A stretch of DNA of 64,000 nucleotides from Mucilaginibacter sp. KACC 22773 (lineage in GTDB: Bacteria; Bacteroidota; Bacteroidia; Sphingobacteriales; Sphingobacteriaceae): contig NZ_CP117883.1 of assembly GCF_028736215.1 (NCBI RefSeq), positions 6,448,001 to 6,512,000 on the forward strand. The letters run 5' to 3'. The notes beneath the pieces are model-generated. The model saw nothing but the letters and a program-made list of their open reading frames with translations, had not been told where the DNA came from and searched no databases. The position numbers and the translations under genes are program-made. Positions 1 to 8,027 of this stretch are shown in pieces; position 1 is the stretch's first letter; every line of letters begins with the position of its first letter.

Positions 1-1
1 G

Positions 2-49
2 ATACGTGCAGGCGCTTATTTAAACTTGAGTTTTTTCAGTTATAAATAG
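2..49 (+). CDS. C-terminal tail of an upstream gene, possibly an outer-membrane protein
   Basis: The first bases read as an open frame that ends at a TAG at 47-49, giving the residues IRAGAYLNLSFFSYK. Alternating aromatic and hydrophobic residues at the C-terminus would suit a beta-barrel end. A second frame also reaches a stop at 43-45, so the frame is not certain. The terminator directly downstream supports a gene ending here on the plus strand. Confidence 0.3.
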   Translation: MRAGAYLNLSFFSYK

Positions 50-61
50 TTAATATGTGTG

Positions 62-90
62 AAGCCCCTGCGTAAAGCGGGGCTTTTTTT
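62..90 (+). terminator. Rho-independent terminator
   Basis: AAGCCCC pairs with GGGGCTT around a short loop and is followed by a run of T. It closes the transcription unit that enters from the left edge. Confidence 0.75.
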
Positions 91-202
91 GCACTATAAG
101 GCTGTTTAGAATTGATATATTGAACTGGGATCAAGCAAAATAATTGTGGGGGAGTAAAAAAAGTATTTGTTTTGGGGATAGGAATAACAAATACGAATAC
201 CC

Positions 203-559
203 TTGACAGCAGCATACGAAACCCTTGTCCGTTTAATCTTACCTGAAGGTCTTTTAGAATATTTTGAACTTATGGATGTTCGCTCATCTGAGAGCGGGCA
301 ATTGAACATTTACCTGGAAGAAAAGAACCTTGCTCCATCAGGTTATGAGAAGCCACAACTGGAATCCAGGGGCTTCTTACCGGAAACGGCCATACAGGAT
401 TTTCCTATTCGTGGCCATAAAGTAGCGCTTTGTATCAAAAGACGCAGATGGGAAGTAAAAGCAAGTGGTGAGATCATTACAAGAGACTGGGATTTAGTAA
501 GGAAGGGAGCGCGGATGACTACAGAATTCGGCACTTTTTTAAAAGGTATATTTGGATAA
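203..559 (+). CDS. ISAon1-type transposase, N-terminal region protein
   Basis: This 118-residue product is the small upstream frame of the element. It starts at a TTG and has no good ATG near its beginning. Small separate N-terminal proteins of this kind accompany ISAon1-type transposases in Bacteroidota and are thought to help bind the element ends. The C-terminal half is basic (for example KRRRWEVKASG around residues 79-89). The stop codon overlaps the start of the catalytic frame by 8 nt, so the two are translationally coupled or joined by frameshifting. Copy 2 differs by one residue (Arg to His at about residue 70). Confidence 0.8.
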   Translation: MTAAYETLVRLILPEGLLEYFELMDVRSSESGQLNIYLEEKNLAPSGYEKPQLESRGFLPETAIQDFPIRGHKVALCIKRRRWEVKASGEIITRDWDLVRKGARMTTEFGTFLKGIFG

Positions 560-1535
560 TCATCCTATTAGCAGCCATTTGTTAGGCAAGTTATATGAGG
601 TGGACGGCAAGCAGCTCGGTCAGCAATATAAAGATCACCTGAGTGATTTTCACAGCTGGGGTCAGAAATGGCATGCAGAGGAGTGGATGCTGTTTGCAGA
701 TAATATAGGCCCTTACCTGAGTATAGATGAAACCGCCTTAAGCAACGGAGAACTGTATACCATTGTTACCAATAAAGAAGCCAAAGGTGGTAAAAAGGCT
801 ATCGTAGCGATGATAAAAGGCACACAGGCCGAACAGATTATGGCTGTACTGGAGCGAGTACCTGTCCGTAAAAGGAATAAAGTTAAGGAAGTGACGATGG
901 ATATGGCTGCTAACATGATCAAGGCTATCCGCAGGTGCTTTTCTAATGCTGTGCGTGTTGTTGACCGGTTCCATGTACAAAAGCTGGCCTATGATGCTGC
1001 ACAGGAAGCAAGGATCAAATATCGCTGGGAAGCATTAGAGCAAGAGAACAAAGCAATAGAGGACGCTAAAAAAAACAAGCAAAGCTATCAGCCTGAAGTA
1101 TTTAGCAACGGGGATACTTTAAAACAATTACTGGCCAGAAGCAGGTATCTGCTATTTAAACACCCATCTAAGTGGACTGTATCACAGAAAGAAAGAGCTG
1201 ATCTGTTGTTTCCAAGGTATCCCTTGCTGCTCAAAGCCTACAACCTGTCAGTCCGGCTGGGGCAGATTTTCACTATCTGTAAAGACAAGCAGCAGGCGTT
1301 TAAAAGACTGGCAATCTGGTATAATGATGTAGAAGATGCAGGAATTGAATCTTTTAAAACCGTTGCAAGATCTGTCAAATCGCATTATGAATCTATCCTA
1401 AACTTCTTCGATAACAGAAGTACCAACGCCTCGGCAGAATCTTTCAATGCTAAGCTCAAAGCTTTTAGAGCATCTTTAAGAGGTGTAAGAGATACTTCTT
1501 TCTTCTTATTCAGACTTGCTAAAATATATGCCTGA
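552..1535 (+). CDS. ISAon1/ISL3-like DDE transposase, catalytic protein
   Basis: A 327-residue DDE transposase. The first acidic residue lies in SIDETAL (about residue 57), the second in VVDRFHV after the helix MDMAANMIKAIRRCF, and the glutamate in NASAESFNAKLKAF. The spacing and the DRFHV motif match the ISL3 transposase family. The protein ends FRLAKIYA, which I recall as the usual terminus of this group, so this copy looks full length. Its start is a TTG overlapping the stop of the upstream frame. In copy 2 one A is missing near the 3' end, which changes the terminus. Confidence 0.9.
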   Translation: MDNHPISSHLLGKLYEVDGKQLGQQYKDHLSDFHSWGQKWHAEEWMLFADNIGPYLSIDETALSNGELYTIVTNKEAKGGKKAIVAMIKGTQAEQIMAVLERVPVRKRNKVKEVTMDMAANMIKAIRRCFSNAVRVVDRFHVQKLAYDAAQEARIKYRWEALEQENKAIEDAKKNKQSYQPEVFSNGDTLKQLLARSRYLLFKHPSKWTVSQKERADLLFPRYPLLLKAYNLSVRLGQIFTICKDKQQAFKRLAIWYNDVEDAGIESFKTVARSVKSHYESILNFFDNRSTNASAESFNAKLKAFRASLRGVRDTSFFLFRLAKIYA

Positions 1536-1592
1536 CTTTTTTATCCCCCAACTTTTCGGATTGATCCTTGAACTGCCCCGAAAACATTTTTG

Positions 1593-1802
1593 TTACGCTA
1601 ATACATGGCACTCAAAACCCAGGTCGGCAAGTATTTGAATAATCGTTAACGGGCAAAATTTGCCGCCCTTAATTCTCAGCACGCTATCACAATCATCCAG
1701 GTCGAAACTTATTTCGGCAAAAGGCAAATAGTGCTGCAGCACTACAATCAGGGCAGTTGCGTGCGGCGCTTTTTTTACATTGGTTTTAAAAATTTCAAAC
1801 AT
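1593..1802 (-). CDS. Small conserved hypothetical protein (about 69 residues)
   Basis: The frame is open from 1823, but the likely start is the ATG at 1802, giving MFEIFKTNVKKAPHATALI and so on. The pattern of an amphipathic helix, the strand ISFDLDDCDSVLRIKGG and a closing helix ILADLGFECHVL resembles small Bacteroidota proteins with a ferredoxin-like, heavy-metal-associated type fold, but the CxxC metal site is absent. A lone Cys sits in the DLDDCD motif. I cannot assign a function. It faces the IS right end, and the insertion did not break it. Confidence 0.6.
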   Translation of the reverse strand: MFEIFKTNVKKAPHATALIVVLQHYLPFAEISFDLDDCDSVLRIKGGKFCPLTIIQILADLGFECHVLA

Positions 1803-2137
1803 AGCTGATTGTGGTTTCTGCAAAAAAATCCCGCCCCAAAAAAACGGCCGGGGTAAACACGCGGTTCAAATAACAGCTTCGCCCATTATTTAAAAACATA
1901 CAATAGGCTGGCTTGCATATTAAATTCCTTGTATGTGGGTAAGCTGCTGCCAACCGCAAGTTTACAGTATCAAATTTGCATGATACCAGGCTGTTTTAAT
2001 AGCAAAAGATGCCCGAAGCGGACAAAGTGGCGCCGGAAGCGGAATAAGAAAGATAAAAAATGCGGATTAAGTTTACCGGGATAATCCGGCACTGATCAAT
2101 ATTAACAATTGGGAACCATAGCAAGGCGTTATAACCA
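1803..2137. other. Non-coding stretch between the small protein and the response regulator
   Basis: About 335 bp. It holds the upstream region of the small minus-strand gene and the 3' side of the response regulator gene. I see no convincing coding frame, RNA gene or strong terminator hairpin. Confidence 0.5.
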
Positions 2138-2902
2138 TCAGCCTTTTGCAAGCCAGCTAAGAAACTGAGGGGCTTTACCTTTGCTTACAATTACCTTTTC
2201 GCCAAAAGGCACATTAAGGTTTATAGAAAGCTTTCGCGAAAAAAAATTGGATACATCTGTAATTGCTTTTCGGCAAACCAGGTATTGCCTGTTTGCCCTA
2301 AAAAAGTAATTCCCCGAAATTCGTTCCAGTTCGTCGAGGTTTTTATTTGGATAAAACGTTTTCCCTGAGAATGTAAGTAAGTGAGTAATTTCATTGGCCA
2401 GGTAAAACATGGCTATATCATCCAAATTAACCGGAATTATCTTGTCTTGATGATAAACCAATACCGAGGCTGCCCTTTGTGTATCCTTGCCGGCCAGCAT
2501 CTGAATCAGGGCCTCGTATTGTGGCGTTTGATCTGTAGAAAACAATTGCTTTAACCGCCCGTACTTTTGAAGGGCGTCGTTCAGCGTTTTGCTGGTAAAA
2601 GGTTTTAGAATATAATCTATTCCATTGGCTTTGAAAGCATCCAAGGCATACGCGTCATAGGCGGTGCAAAAAATAACAGGTACTAAAAGAAGCCCGGCAA
2701 CAAAAATTTCAAAACTAAGCCCGTCGCCCAATTGAATGTCGCTAAAAATCAAGTCCGGTGCTTCGGCGGTCTTGAAATATGCCAGGCCCTCTTTAACCGA
2801 CTTTATTTGTACAATATTCACGGGTTCATCCATCAGTTTCCTGATGTTCAGCTCCAGGTCGTCGGCAACCAGGCCTTCATCTTCAATGATTACGATGTTC
2901 AT
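2138..2902 (-). CDS. LytTR-family DNA-binding response regulator
   Basis: A 254-residue two-component output protein. Residues 1-120 form a receiver domain: the acidic pocket is IIEDEG near residues 5-10, the phospho-acceptor is Asp55 in FSDIQLGDG, Thr80 is the conserved hydroxyl residue, and Lys100 lies in YILKPF. The last 100 residues form a LytTR DNA-binding domain (IPVNLDDIAMFYLANEITHL, then NLDELERISGNYFFRANRQYLV). Its start overlaps the kinase gene by 20 bp, so the pair is co-transcribed and probably coupled. The targets are unknown. The two exported-protein genes on the other side of the kinase are candidates only by position. Confidence 0.93.
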   Translation of the reverse strand: MNIVIIEDEGLVADDLELNIRKLMDEPVNIVQIKSVKEGLAYFKTAEAPDLIFSDIQLGDGLSFEIFVAGLLLVPVIFCTAYDAYALDAFKANGIDYILKPFTSKTLNDALQKYGRLKQLFSTDQTPQYEALIQMLAGKDTQRAASVLVYHQDKIIPVNLDDIAMFYLANEITHLLTFSGKTFYPNKNLDELERISGNYFFRANRQYLVCRKAITDVSNFFSRKLSINLNVPFGEKVIVSKGKAPQFLSWLAKG

Positions 2903-3920
2903 TCTTTAACAATTTTATAGTTACCGAAAACGAGTTCGGTTCTTCTTTAATAATAATATCATCTCCCGACCATATGTGGTATCTTTCGGCCAGGTTGGCC
3001 AGGCCGTAATTGGTTGATGCAACTTTAATGTTTTTTACCTGCCGGTTATTGCTGATAACCAACCAGTCGTCCTGCTGACTAATAGTTACGCAAAGCGGAT
3101 CTTCCCGGGTAAAATTATTGTGTTTAATGGCGTTCTCCAACAGTGGTTGTAACGAAAACGATGGCAGGTAGTACCCTTTTAAGGTTTCTTCGGGCAGCGT
3201 AATGGTACAATTTAGCGCGGCTCCAAACCTTATCCGCTGCATTTCCAGGTAATCAAATAACAGGCTCACTTCATCCTCCAATTTGGATACGTTTGATGTA
3301 TGATGAAATATGGATGCCCTTAAAAAATTAGCCATGTGCACAATATAATTATCAGCAGTTTGCACATCCTTATGATACAAGGCCTTAAGGGTATTTAACG
3401 CGTTGAACAGAAAATGAGGCTGTATCTGCTGTTTTAACAGCAGGTTGGTAGCCTCGGCATTGGCCGCCTTCAGCCTTGAAAGTTCCAGCTCGCTATATAG
3501 TTTATGCTCGTATAGCAAAACCGAATCGTGCAAAAGCATAATCATTGTATTAATCACAATACCCGACCCAACAAAGGCAAAAAACAAACCAACATCCCAA
3601 AACGACCATTTTTTATGGGCCACATAAGCAAAAACGGGCCATAATGCCAGGTAAATAAATACGCTTACCGGGTAGGTTAGCAAGCGGCGGTACAAAGTAA
3701 ATTTTTTTGACCGTAACGGATAGCGCACCAACAGAATAACCATAAGGCCAACATCGGCATAACCAACCAACAAAATACCCGACATGGTTAATAGCGTATA
3801 AGGTAATACAGGCTCTGCAGAACCGCTGCGGGAAATGATGAGGTAAAAGATAACGCCGATAATTACCGATAGTAACCAGCTTAAGCGATTTAAACGTTTT
3901 ACGGGTAATTTTTCATGCAT
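2883..3920 (-). CDS. LytS/YehU-type sensor histidine kinase
   Basis: A 345-residue membrane kinase of the His_kinase (LytS) family. The first half has four likely membrane helices. A short coiled segment then leads to the phospho-acceptor motif QQIQPHFLFNALNTL, with the histidine in PHFLFN. An ATPase region follows with an N-box (LLENAIKHN) and a degenerate glycine loop (NYGLANLAERY). There is no recognisable extracellular sensor domain, which is usual for this group in Bacteroidota. It is the first gene of the pair with the LytTR regulator and phosphorylates it by inference. Confidence 0.93.
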   Translation of the reverse strand: MHEKLPVKRLNRLSWLLSVIIGVIFYLIISRSGSAEPVLPYTLLTMSGILLVGYADVGLMVILLVRYPLRSKKFTLYRRLLTYPVSVFIYLALWPVFAYVAHKKWSFWDVGLFFAFVGSGIVINTMIMLLHDSVLLYEHKLYSELELSRLKAANAEATNLLLKQQIQPHFLFNALNTLKALYHKDVQTADNYIVHMANFLRASIFHHTSNVSKLEDEVSLLFDYLEMQRIRFGAALNCTITLPEETLKGYYLPSFSLQPLLENAIKHNNFTREDPLCVTISQQDDWLVISNNRQVKNIKVASTNYGLANLAERYHIWSGDDIIIKEEPNSFSVTIKLLKNEHRNH

Positions 3921-4307
3921 ATAAGCAAATGTACCTAATAGATTGGATGTAAGTAAGCATGTTAAACCAAAGCGGGCAAAAGCAGGGCTTAACCGCCTGA
4001 AAACCGCTCCGAAAAGGCAAAGGACACATTATTAGCAGCCGGCCGGTATTTAATTTAAGCTGCCTTATCACTCTGCTTCAAAAACCGGCAACATTACAAG
4101 GCCTGCTTAAATGCGGACCTCATATTCAATTTGCATTCCTGTTTACCACCTATGATACTGCCGACTTAATAAAATGGCATTTTATTCAAACTAACACACA
4201 CAACCTTCGGGCGCAATTATGCCCGTTTCACTATGTTTTTGATAACACCCGATTAATGCGGCCGGTACCTTCGCTTTCAATTAATGTTAAAATTAAATTT
4301 TACAACT
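3921..4307. other. Divergent intergenic region between kinase and DUF2141 gene
   Basis: About 390 bp separate the divergently transcribed kinase and DUF2141 genes, so both promoters must lie here. A TACCTTCG at 4266-4273 resembles the Bacteroidota -7 box, and a TTTTTG lies upstream of it, though the spacing is longer than ideal. No coding frame is seen. Confidence 0.35.
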
Positions 4308-4751
4308 ATGAAAAAAACAACCGTATTCGGTATCAACATGCTTATTGGCCTGCTGTTTATCTCCCTTGCTTCTTATATACAGGCCCCGGAAACACAAGTT
4401 AAAATTACCGGGATCAGATCTGCCGGGGGCAAAATCATTCTTAATGTTTTTAAAGATGATGAAAGCTACAACAAAGAGCAGCCTTACAAAAAGGTCACAT
4501 TTGATAAGAAAGCAATTAACAACGGTACACTGACAGTGATGGTTAAACTGGAGCCGGGCATGTATGGCATAACCCTTATCGACGACGAAAATGAAAACGG
4601 AAAAATTGACAAAAATTTCATACGAATGCCCAAAGAAGGTTTCGGTTTTTCCAACTTTTTTATGGAAAAGCTCAAAAAGCCGGCATTCGATGATTTTAAG
4701 GTCGATTTGAAATCCCCTGCTAAAATCGACATCAGGGTAAAATATATGTAA
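4308..4751 (+). CDS. DUF2141 domain exported protein
   Basis: The frame opens at 4284, but the ATG at 4308 gives a clean signal peptide (MKKTTVFGINMLIGLLFISL), so I prefer it. The mature part of about 120 residues fits DUF2141: KITGIRSAGGKIILNVFKDD, then a GMYGITLIDDENENGKID motif with an acidic, calcium-site-like loop, and GFGFSNFF near the end. The family is small, secreted and of unknown function. The gene is followed after 82 bp by another exported protein on the same strand and is probably in one operon with it. Confidence 0.85.
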   Translation: MKKTTVFGINMLIGLLFISLASYIQAPETQVKITGIRSAGGKIILNVFKDDESYNKEQPYKKVTFDKKAINNGTLTVMVKLEPGMYGITLIDDENENGKIDKNFIRMPKEGFGFSNFFMEKLKKPAFDDFKVDLKSPAKIDIRVKYM

Positions 4752-4833
4752 ACCCGCCCGGGGAAGCCTCAATAAAACGAAACTATTATCCTATATGAAA
4801 AACGCATTTAAAATTAACCTCAATAAAAACAAC

Positions 4834-5520
4834 ATGAAAACATCAGCAATTTATAGAAAACTATTAACGGGTATAGCAATGCTCACCGCAGCCGTATCTT
4901 TTTCATCCTGCGAAAAAAACACCATCGACCCTTCGGGGCAATTCAATATAAAAGTAGTTAATGCGGCATCAACTTCGGGACCTCAGAGTTTTACAATTGC
5001 TAATTCGGTACTGGTAAGCGGCGGACTTAAATATACCTATGCCTCCCCTTACATTACTACCGCTTCGGGCAAAAGACTGGTTATGGAATTTAAAGATGAA
5101 GGATCAAGCAATGTTTATGCATCCGGTGAGCTTTATACTACAAATGGTGTAAGTTTTACGGTGTATATGGCAGGCAAGGGATCATCGGCCCGGGTTAAAT
5201 CTTTTGAAGATGACCTGGCTACGCCTAATAATGGAAAGGTAAAAATTAAGTTTATTCATTTAAGCGATAACGCGCCGTCGGATATCAATATCAAAGATGC
5301 ATCAGGCGATGACCTTGTAACCAATATAAGCAGGAATATTGCAAGCGGTTACAAATATGTTGATCCGGGAACGCTAACGGTTCAGCTATATGGCACGGCC
5401 TCCAGGAAAAATATCGGCAATTTTAATATTGCCGACCTCCAGGCGGGTAAAATATATTCCCTGTACTTCAGCGATGCAAGCGATGGCAGCCTTAGTATAA
5501 ATAAGGTGCTGCACAATTAA
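4834..5520 (+). CDS. DUF4397 domain lipoprotein
   Basis: Translation from the ATG at 4834 gives a lipoprotein signal with the lipobox FSSC (Cys26). An upstream in-frame ATG at 4795 would add 13 residues. The mature protein contains a DUF4397-like region: FNIKVVNAAST near the start and VKIKFIHLSDNAPSDINIKD in the middle, the usual beta-sandwich signature of this family. The last part, LTVQLYGTASRKNIGNFNIA to the end, completes the second sheet. Likely anchored in the outer membrane; function unknown. A strong terminator follows. Confidence 0.85.
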   Translation: MKTSAIYRKLLTGIAMLTAAVSFSSCEKNTIDPSGQFNIKVVNAASTSGPQSFTIANSVLVSGGLKYTYASPYITTASGKRLVMEFKDEGSSNVYASGELYTTNGVSFTVYMAGKGSSARVKSFEDDLATPNNGKVKIKFIHLSDNAPSDINIKDASGDDLVTNISRNIASGYKYVDPGTLTVQLYGTASRKNIGNFNIADLQAGKIYSLYFSDASDGSLSINKVLHN

Positions 5521-5540
5521 CCCATTCAATTACCTGAGTA

Positions 5541-5576
5541 AAAGCCGGATTGTGATAACATCCGGCTTTTTGTTTT
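5541..5576 (+). terminator. Rho-independent terminator
   Basis: AAAGCCGGAT pairs with ATCCGGCTTT across a 9-nt loop and is followed by a T-rich tract. It ends the DUF2141/DUF4397 unit. Confidence 0.85.
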
Positions 5577-6087
5577 AATCGGGTTATCCAAGCTCAATTC
5601 ATACCACTCCCCCTTGCTATTTAAGCCATAATTAATATCGATTTAGCAGGTTAAACCGATTCTTTAAATCCTGTTGCAACAGGTAAAAAAGCCTCTAAAT
5701 AATATTTTCTTACTCCATTATTGTTTAAATAACACTTAATTTTTGTAATTTTTAAAATAATCTGGTGTTATTTTCACTACAATAGCACAATAATTCTGTG
5801 GGGCTGTCAAATAAATTTGATTAGCGAAACTGATTTTAAAAAACCGCTTTCGAACCCATAATTACCTTAAATTTTCCAAGAATGTCACTTGGTTACTTTA
5901 TTAATAATATTCCGCGCCGCTGATTAAGGCATTTCTTAACATTGCCACGCGACTGTTCACCTAATTGGCAGGCGATCATAAATTATTTTCAAAATTTTTC
6001 TTTTAATTGTGTTTTTGACAATAAATATTATATCTTAGCTTTCAATAGACGCCTGTCTGTTGATTTTTAACCAGTTAAAACCATTTC
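5577..6087. other. AT-rich intergenic region upstream of the sigma factor gene
   Basis: About 510 bp, markedly AT-rich, without a convincing frame on either strand. TATATCTTAGC at about 6029-6039 could be part of the sigma-gene promoter. No terminator or RNA structure stood out. Confidence 0.5.
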
Positions 6088-6621
6088 ATGAAAATCCTGA
6101 ATGATGCTCAACTTATGGAGCTATTAGTAATGGGCAACAAGGAAGCCTTGGAACTGCTATTTAAAAAATATTACAAACTCCTTACTATATCGGCCTTTTA
6201 TATTTTAAAAAATGAAATGGAAGCAGAGGATATGGTTCAGGCTTTTTTTGTCGACTTTTGGGAACGACAACTGTTTAACAATATCAACTCATCGCTAAAA
6301 GCTTATTTAACAACAGCTATCCGCAACCGTTGCTTAAAAGAAATTGAGAAAGAAGCGCTGAGGCAAAAACGATTAGCCGATTATCAATATACCATTTCGG
6401 AATTAGAAGAAGAGCAGGAAGTTATATGCGGTGAAATTAATGTGGACAAAATATTGGCCGACCTGTCTGTTCAGCGGTTCCAGGCGGTAACTTTGGTTCA
6501 TTGTCAAAATAAAAAGTATAAAGAAGCTGCCTATGAAATGGGCATCAGCGTCAATTCGTTAAAAACGCACTTAAAGCTGGCCTTTAAAACCATGCGCGAT
6601 GGGGTAAAAAATGCAAGGTAG
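6088..6621 (+). CDS. ECF sigma factor of the FecI/Bacteroidota SusCD-regulator type
   Basis: A 177-residue sigma-70 family protein with only regions 2 and 4. Region 2 is seen as LLFKKYYKLLTISAFYILKN followed by MEAEDMVQAFFVDFWE, the classic core-binding and -10 recognition helices. Region 4 ends with the helix-turn-helix KKYKEAAYEMGISVNSLKTHL. It lies 35 bp before a FecR-like anti-sigma gene and upstream of a SusC protein that has an STN domain, the standard trans-envelope signalling layout. It probably directs transcription of the SusC/D operon downstream. Confidence 0.93.
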   Translation: MKILNDAQLMELLVMGNKEALELLFKKYYKLLTISAFYILKNEMEAEDMVQAFFVDFWERQLFNNINSSLKAYLTTAIRNRCLKEIEKEALRQKRLADYQYTISELEEEQEVICGEINVDKILADLSVQRFQAVTLVHCQNKKYKEAAYEMGISVNSLKTHLKLAFKTMRDGVKNAR

Positions 6622-6656
6622 TTCACCCTTTTATTCAAAATCTGGTCTTATACATA

Positions 6657-7799
6657 ATGACATATAATAAAACATATATTCAGGAGCTAATAATTGACAA
6701 AATTGCAGGAGCGATAAGTGAAGAGGACGACCATATACTTCAACAGGCAATACGCGCAGACCCTAAAGTTGCAAAACTTTGGATTGAGATGCAGGATGCT
6801 TTAACCTCTGATAAAGCTAAACTCTTTTTTGACAATATAGACGAAAATGCAGCCTGGGATAAAATTGAGCCTCAAATTGAACAGGTAAAGTCAATTCAAT
6901 CCAACCAAAATAAATTTATAAAATGGATGTCGGTTGCTGCATTGCTGTGCATTACGCTTTCGGCCGTTTATTATTGGCAGTTAAAACCGGTTGCCAATTC
7001 AGTAGCCGTAAAACAAAGAAAAAAGCCGGCTATAGAGTTGCACATGGCCAACGGACAACAAATTGATTTATCCGACACCGCTAAAAGCGTTATCAATACC
7101 CCGTTCGCCAATCTAAAAAAAGGGGCCAATGGCCTAAGTTATACACTTGGCGATGATAAGGCTCAAAATTGGAGTACTCTTACCGTACCTGCAGAACTGG
7201 ACTACCAGATAGCCCTGTCAGATGGTACCCAGGTTTGGCTTAATTCGGCTTCAAGTTTGCGCTTTCCGTTTTCATTTACCGGCACCACCAGGGAGGTTTA
7301 TTTAACGGGCGAAGCATTTTTTAAGGTAGCTAAAAACGCGGCACACCCTTTTATAGTTCATACCGGCCAAACAAATGTGCAGGTGCTTGGCACCCAGTTT
7401 AATGTAAATAGTTACAACTCCAATGTAACCACTACATCTCTTGTTGAGGGCAGTGTATCTACAAGCGGCCAGCATAACGAAAGACTTTTGCTCAAGCCCG
7501 GATACCAGGCTGTTTATACCCCTGTAACAGGCTTTTTAAAGCAGCCATTTGATGCAGGCACAGAACTGGCCTGGATGCATGGCCAATATTATTTTCATAA
7601 CCAAAAACTGCGCGATATAAGTGAGGTACTACTGCGCTGGTTTAATTTAAAGGTTGTTTTTGACGATGCCGCCAAAGCCGAAGAATCATTTAGCGGCGCT
7701 ATTGAAAAAAATAAACCGGTGCAGGTTTTTATTCAAAACCTAAAATCATCTGCAGGTGTGGATGCTACCATTAAAGATGATGTTTTACATGTAAAATAA
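6657..7799 (+). CDS. FecR-like anti-sigma factor
   Basis: A 380-residue inner-membrane anti-sigma factor. The cytoplasmic N-terminus (about 85 residues) should bind the sigma factor. One membrane helix follows at about residues 88-107 (WMSVAALLCITLSAVYYW). The periplasmic part has the FecR signature: ELDYQIALSDGTQVWLNSASSLRFP, then GEAFFKVAKNAAHPFIVHT and VQVLGTQFNVNSY. The C-terminal region (ELAWMHGQYYFHNQKLRDIS to the end) matches the DUF4974 domain that contacts the STN domain of a TonB-dependent transporter. It is paired with the preceding sigma gene. Confidence 0.93.
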   Translation: MTYNKTYIQELIIDKIAGAISEEDDHILQQAIRADPKVAKLWIEMQDALTSDKAKLFFDNIDENAAWDKIEPQIEQVKSIQSNQNKFIKWMSVAALLCITLSAVYYWQLKPVANSVAVKQRKKPAIELHMANGQQIDLSDTAKSVINTPFANLKKGANGLSYTLGDDKAQNWSTLTVPAELDYQIALSDGTQVWLNSASSLRFPFSFTGTTREVYLTGEAFFKVAKNAAHPFIVHTGQTNVQVLGTQFNVNSYNSNVTTTSLVEGSVSTSGQHNERLLLKPGYQAVYTPVTGFLKQPFDAGTELAWMHGQYYFHNQKLRDISEVLLRWFNLKVVFDDAAKAEESFSGAIEKNKPVQVFIQNLKSSAGVDATIKDDVLHVK

Positions 7800-8027
7800 A
7801 ACTTGCCCCAAAAGCAACATAAAATTCCCGGTTGACAAAATCGGCGCGGGCACATACCAATTTATACAAAACCGGCTTCCAGATAAGCGCGGTTTTGTAG
7901 GTTAAAAGGCGCCGTAAATTACTTTTTACCCACAGGCATTTAGCAAAAAACTTTTTTTTTAATTTCTGTTCACCCATTTTTCTCAGAAGCGGTCTTTAGT
8001 ACAAACCCAATTATAAACCCAATAACT

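Larger units (their letters stand above)
128..1567 (+). mobile_element. Insertion sequence copy 1, ISL3-like (ISAon1 type), complete with 8-bp target duplication
   Basis: The element is 1,440 bp. Its ends are imperfect inverted repeats: the left end begins GGATCAAGC and the right end read inward begins GGATCAATC, and both continue into a G-run and then an A-run. The 8 bp TTGAACTG occur directly outside both ends (120-127 and 1568-1575), a perfect target duplication of the length typical of ISL3 elements. It carries two overlapping transposase frames. A nearly identical copy lies at 54303-55741 in the same orientation. The element sits just downstream of a terminator and breaks no visible gene. 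Confidence 0.92.

Noticed and set aside
7866..7898. Hairpin ACAAAACCG / CGGTTTTGT between the anti-sigma and susC genes
   Set aside because: The stem is real, but there is no T-run after it and the loop is long, so I do not call it a terminator.
7771..7977. 68-codon minus-strand frame before susC
   Set aside because: It overlaps the end of the anti-sigma gene and the leader of susC, and its sequence has no recognisable pattern.
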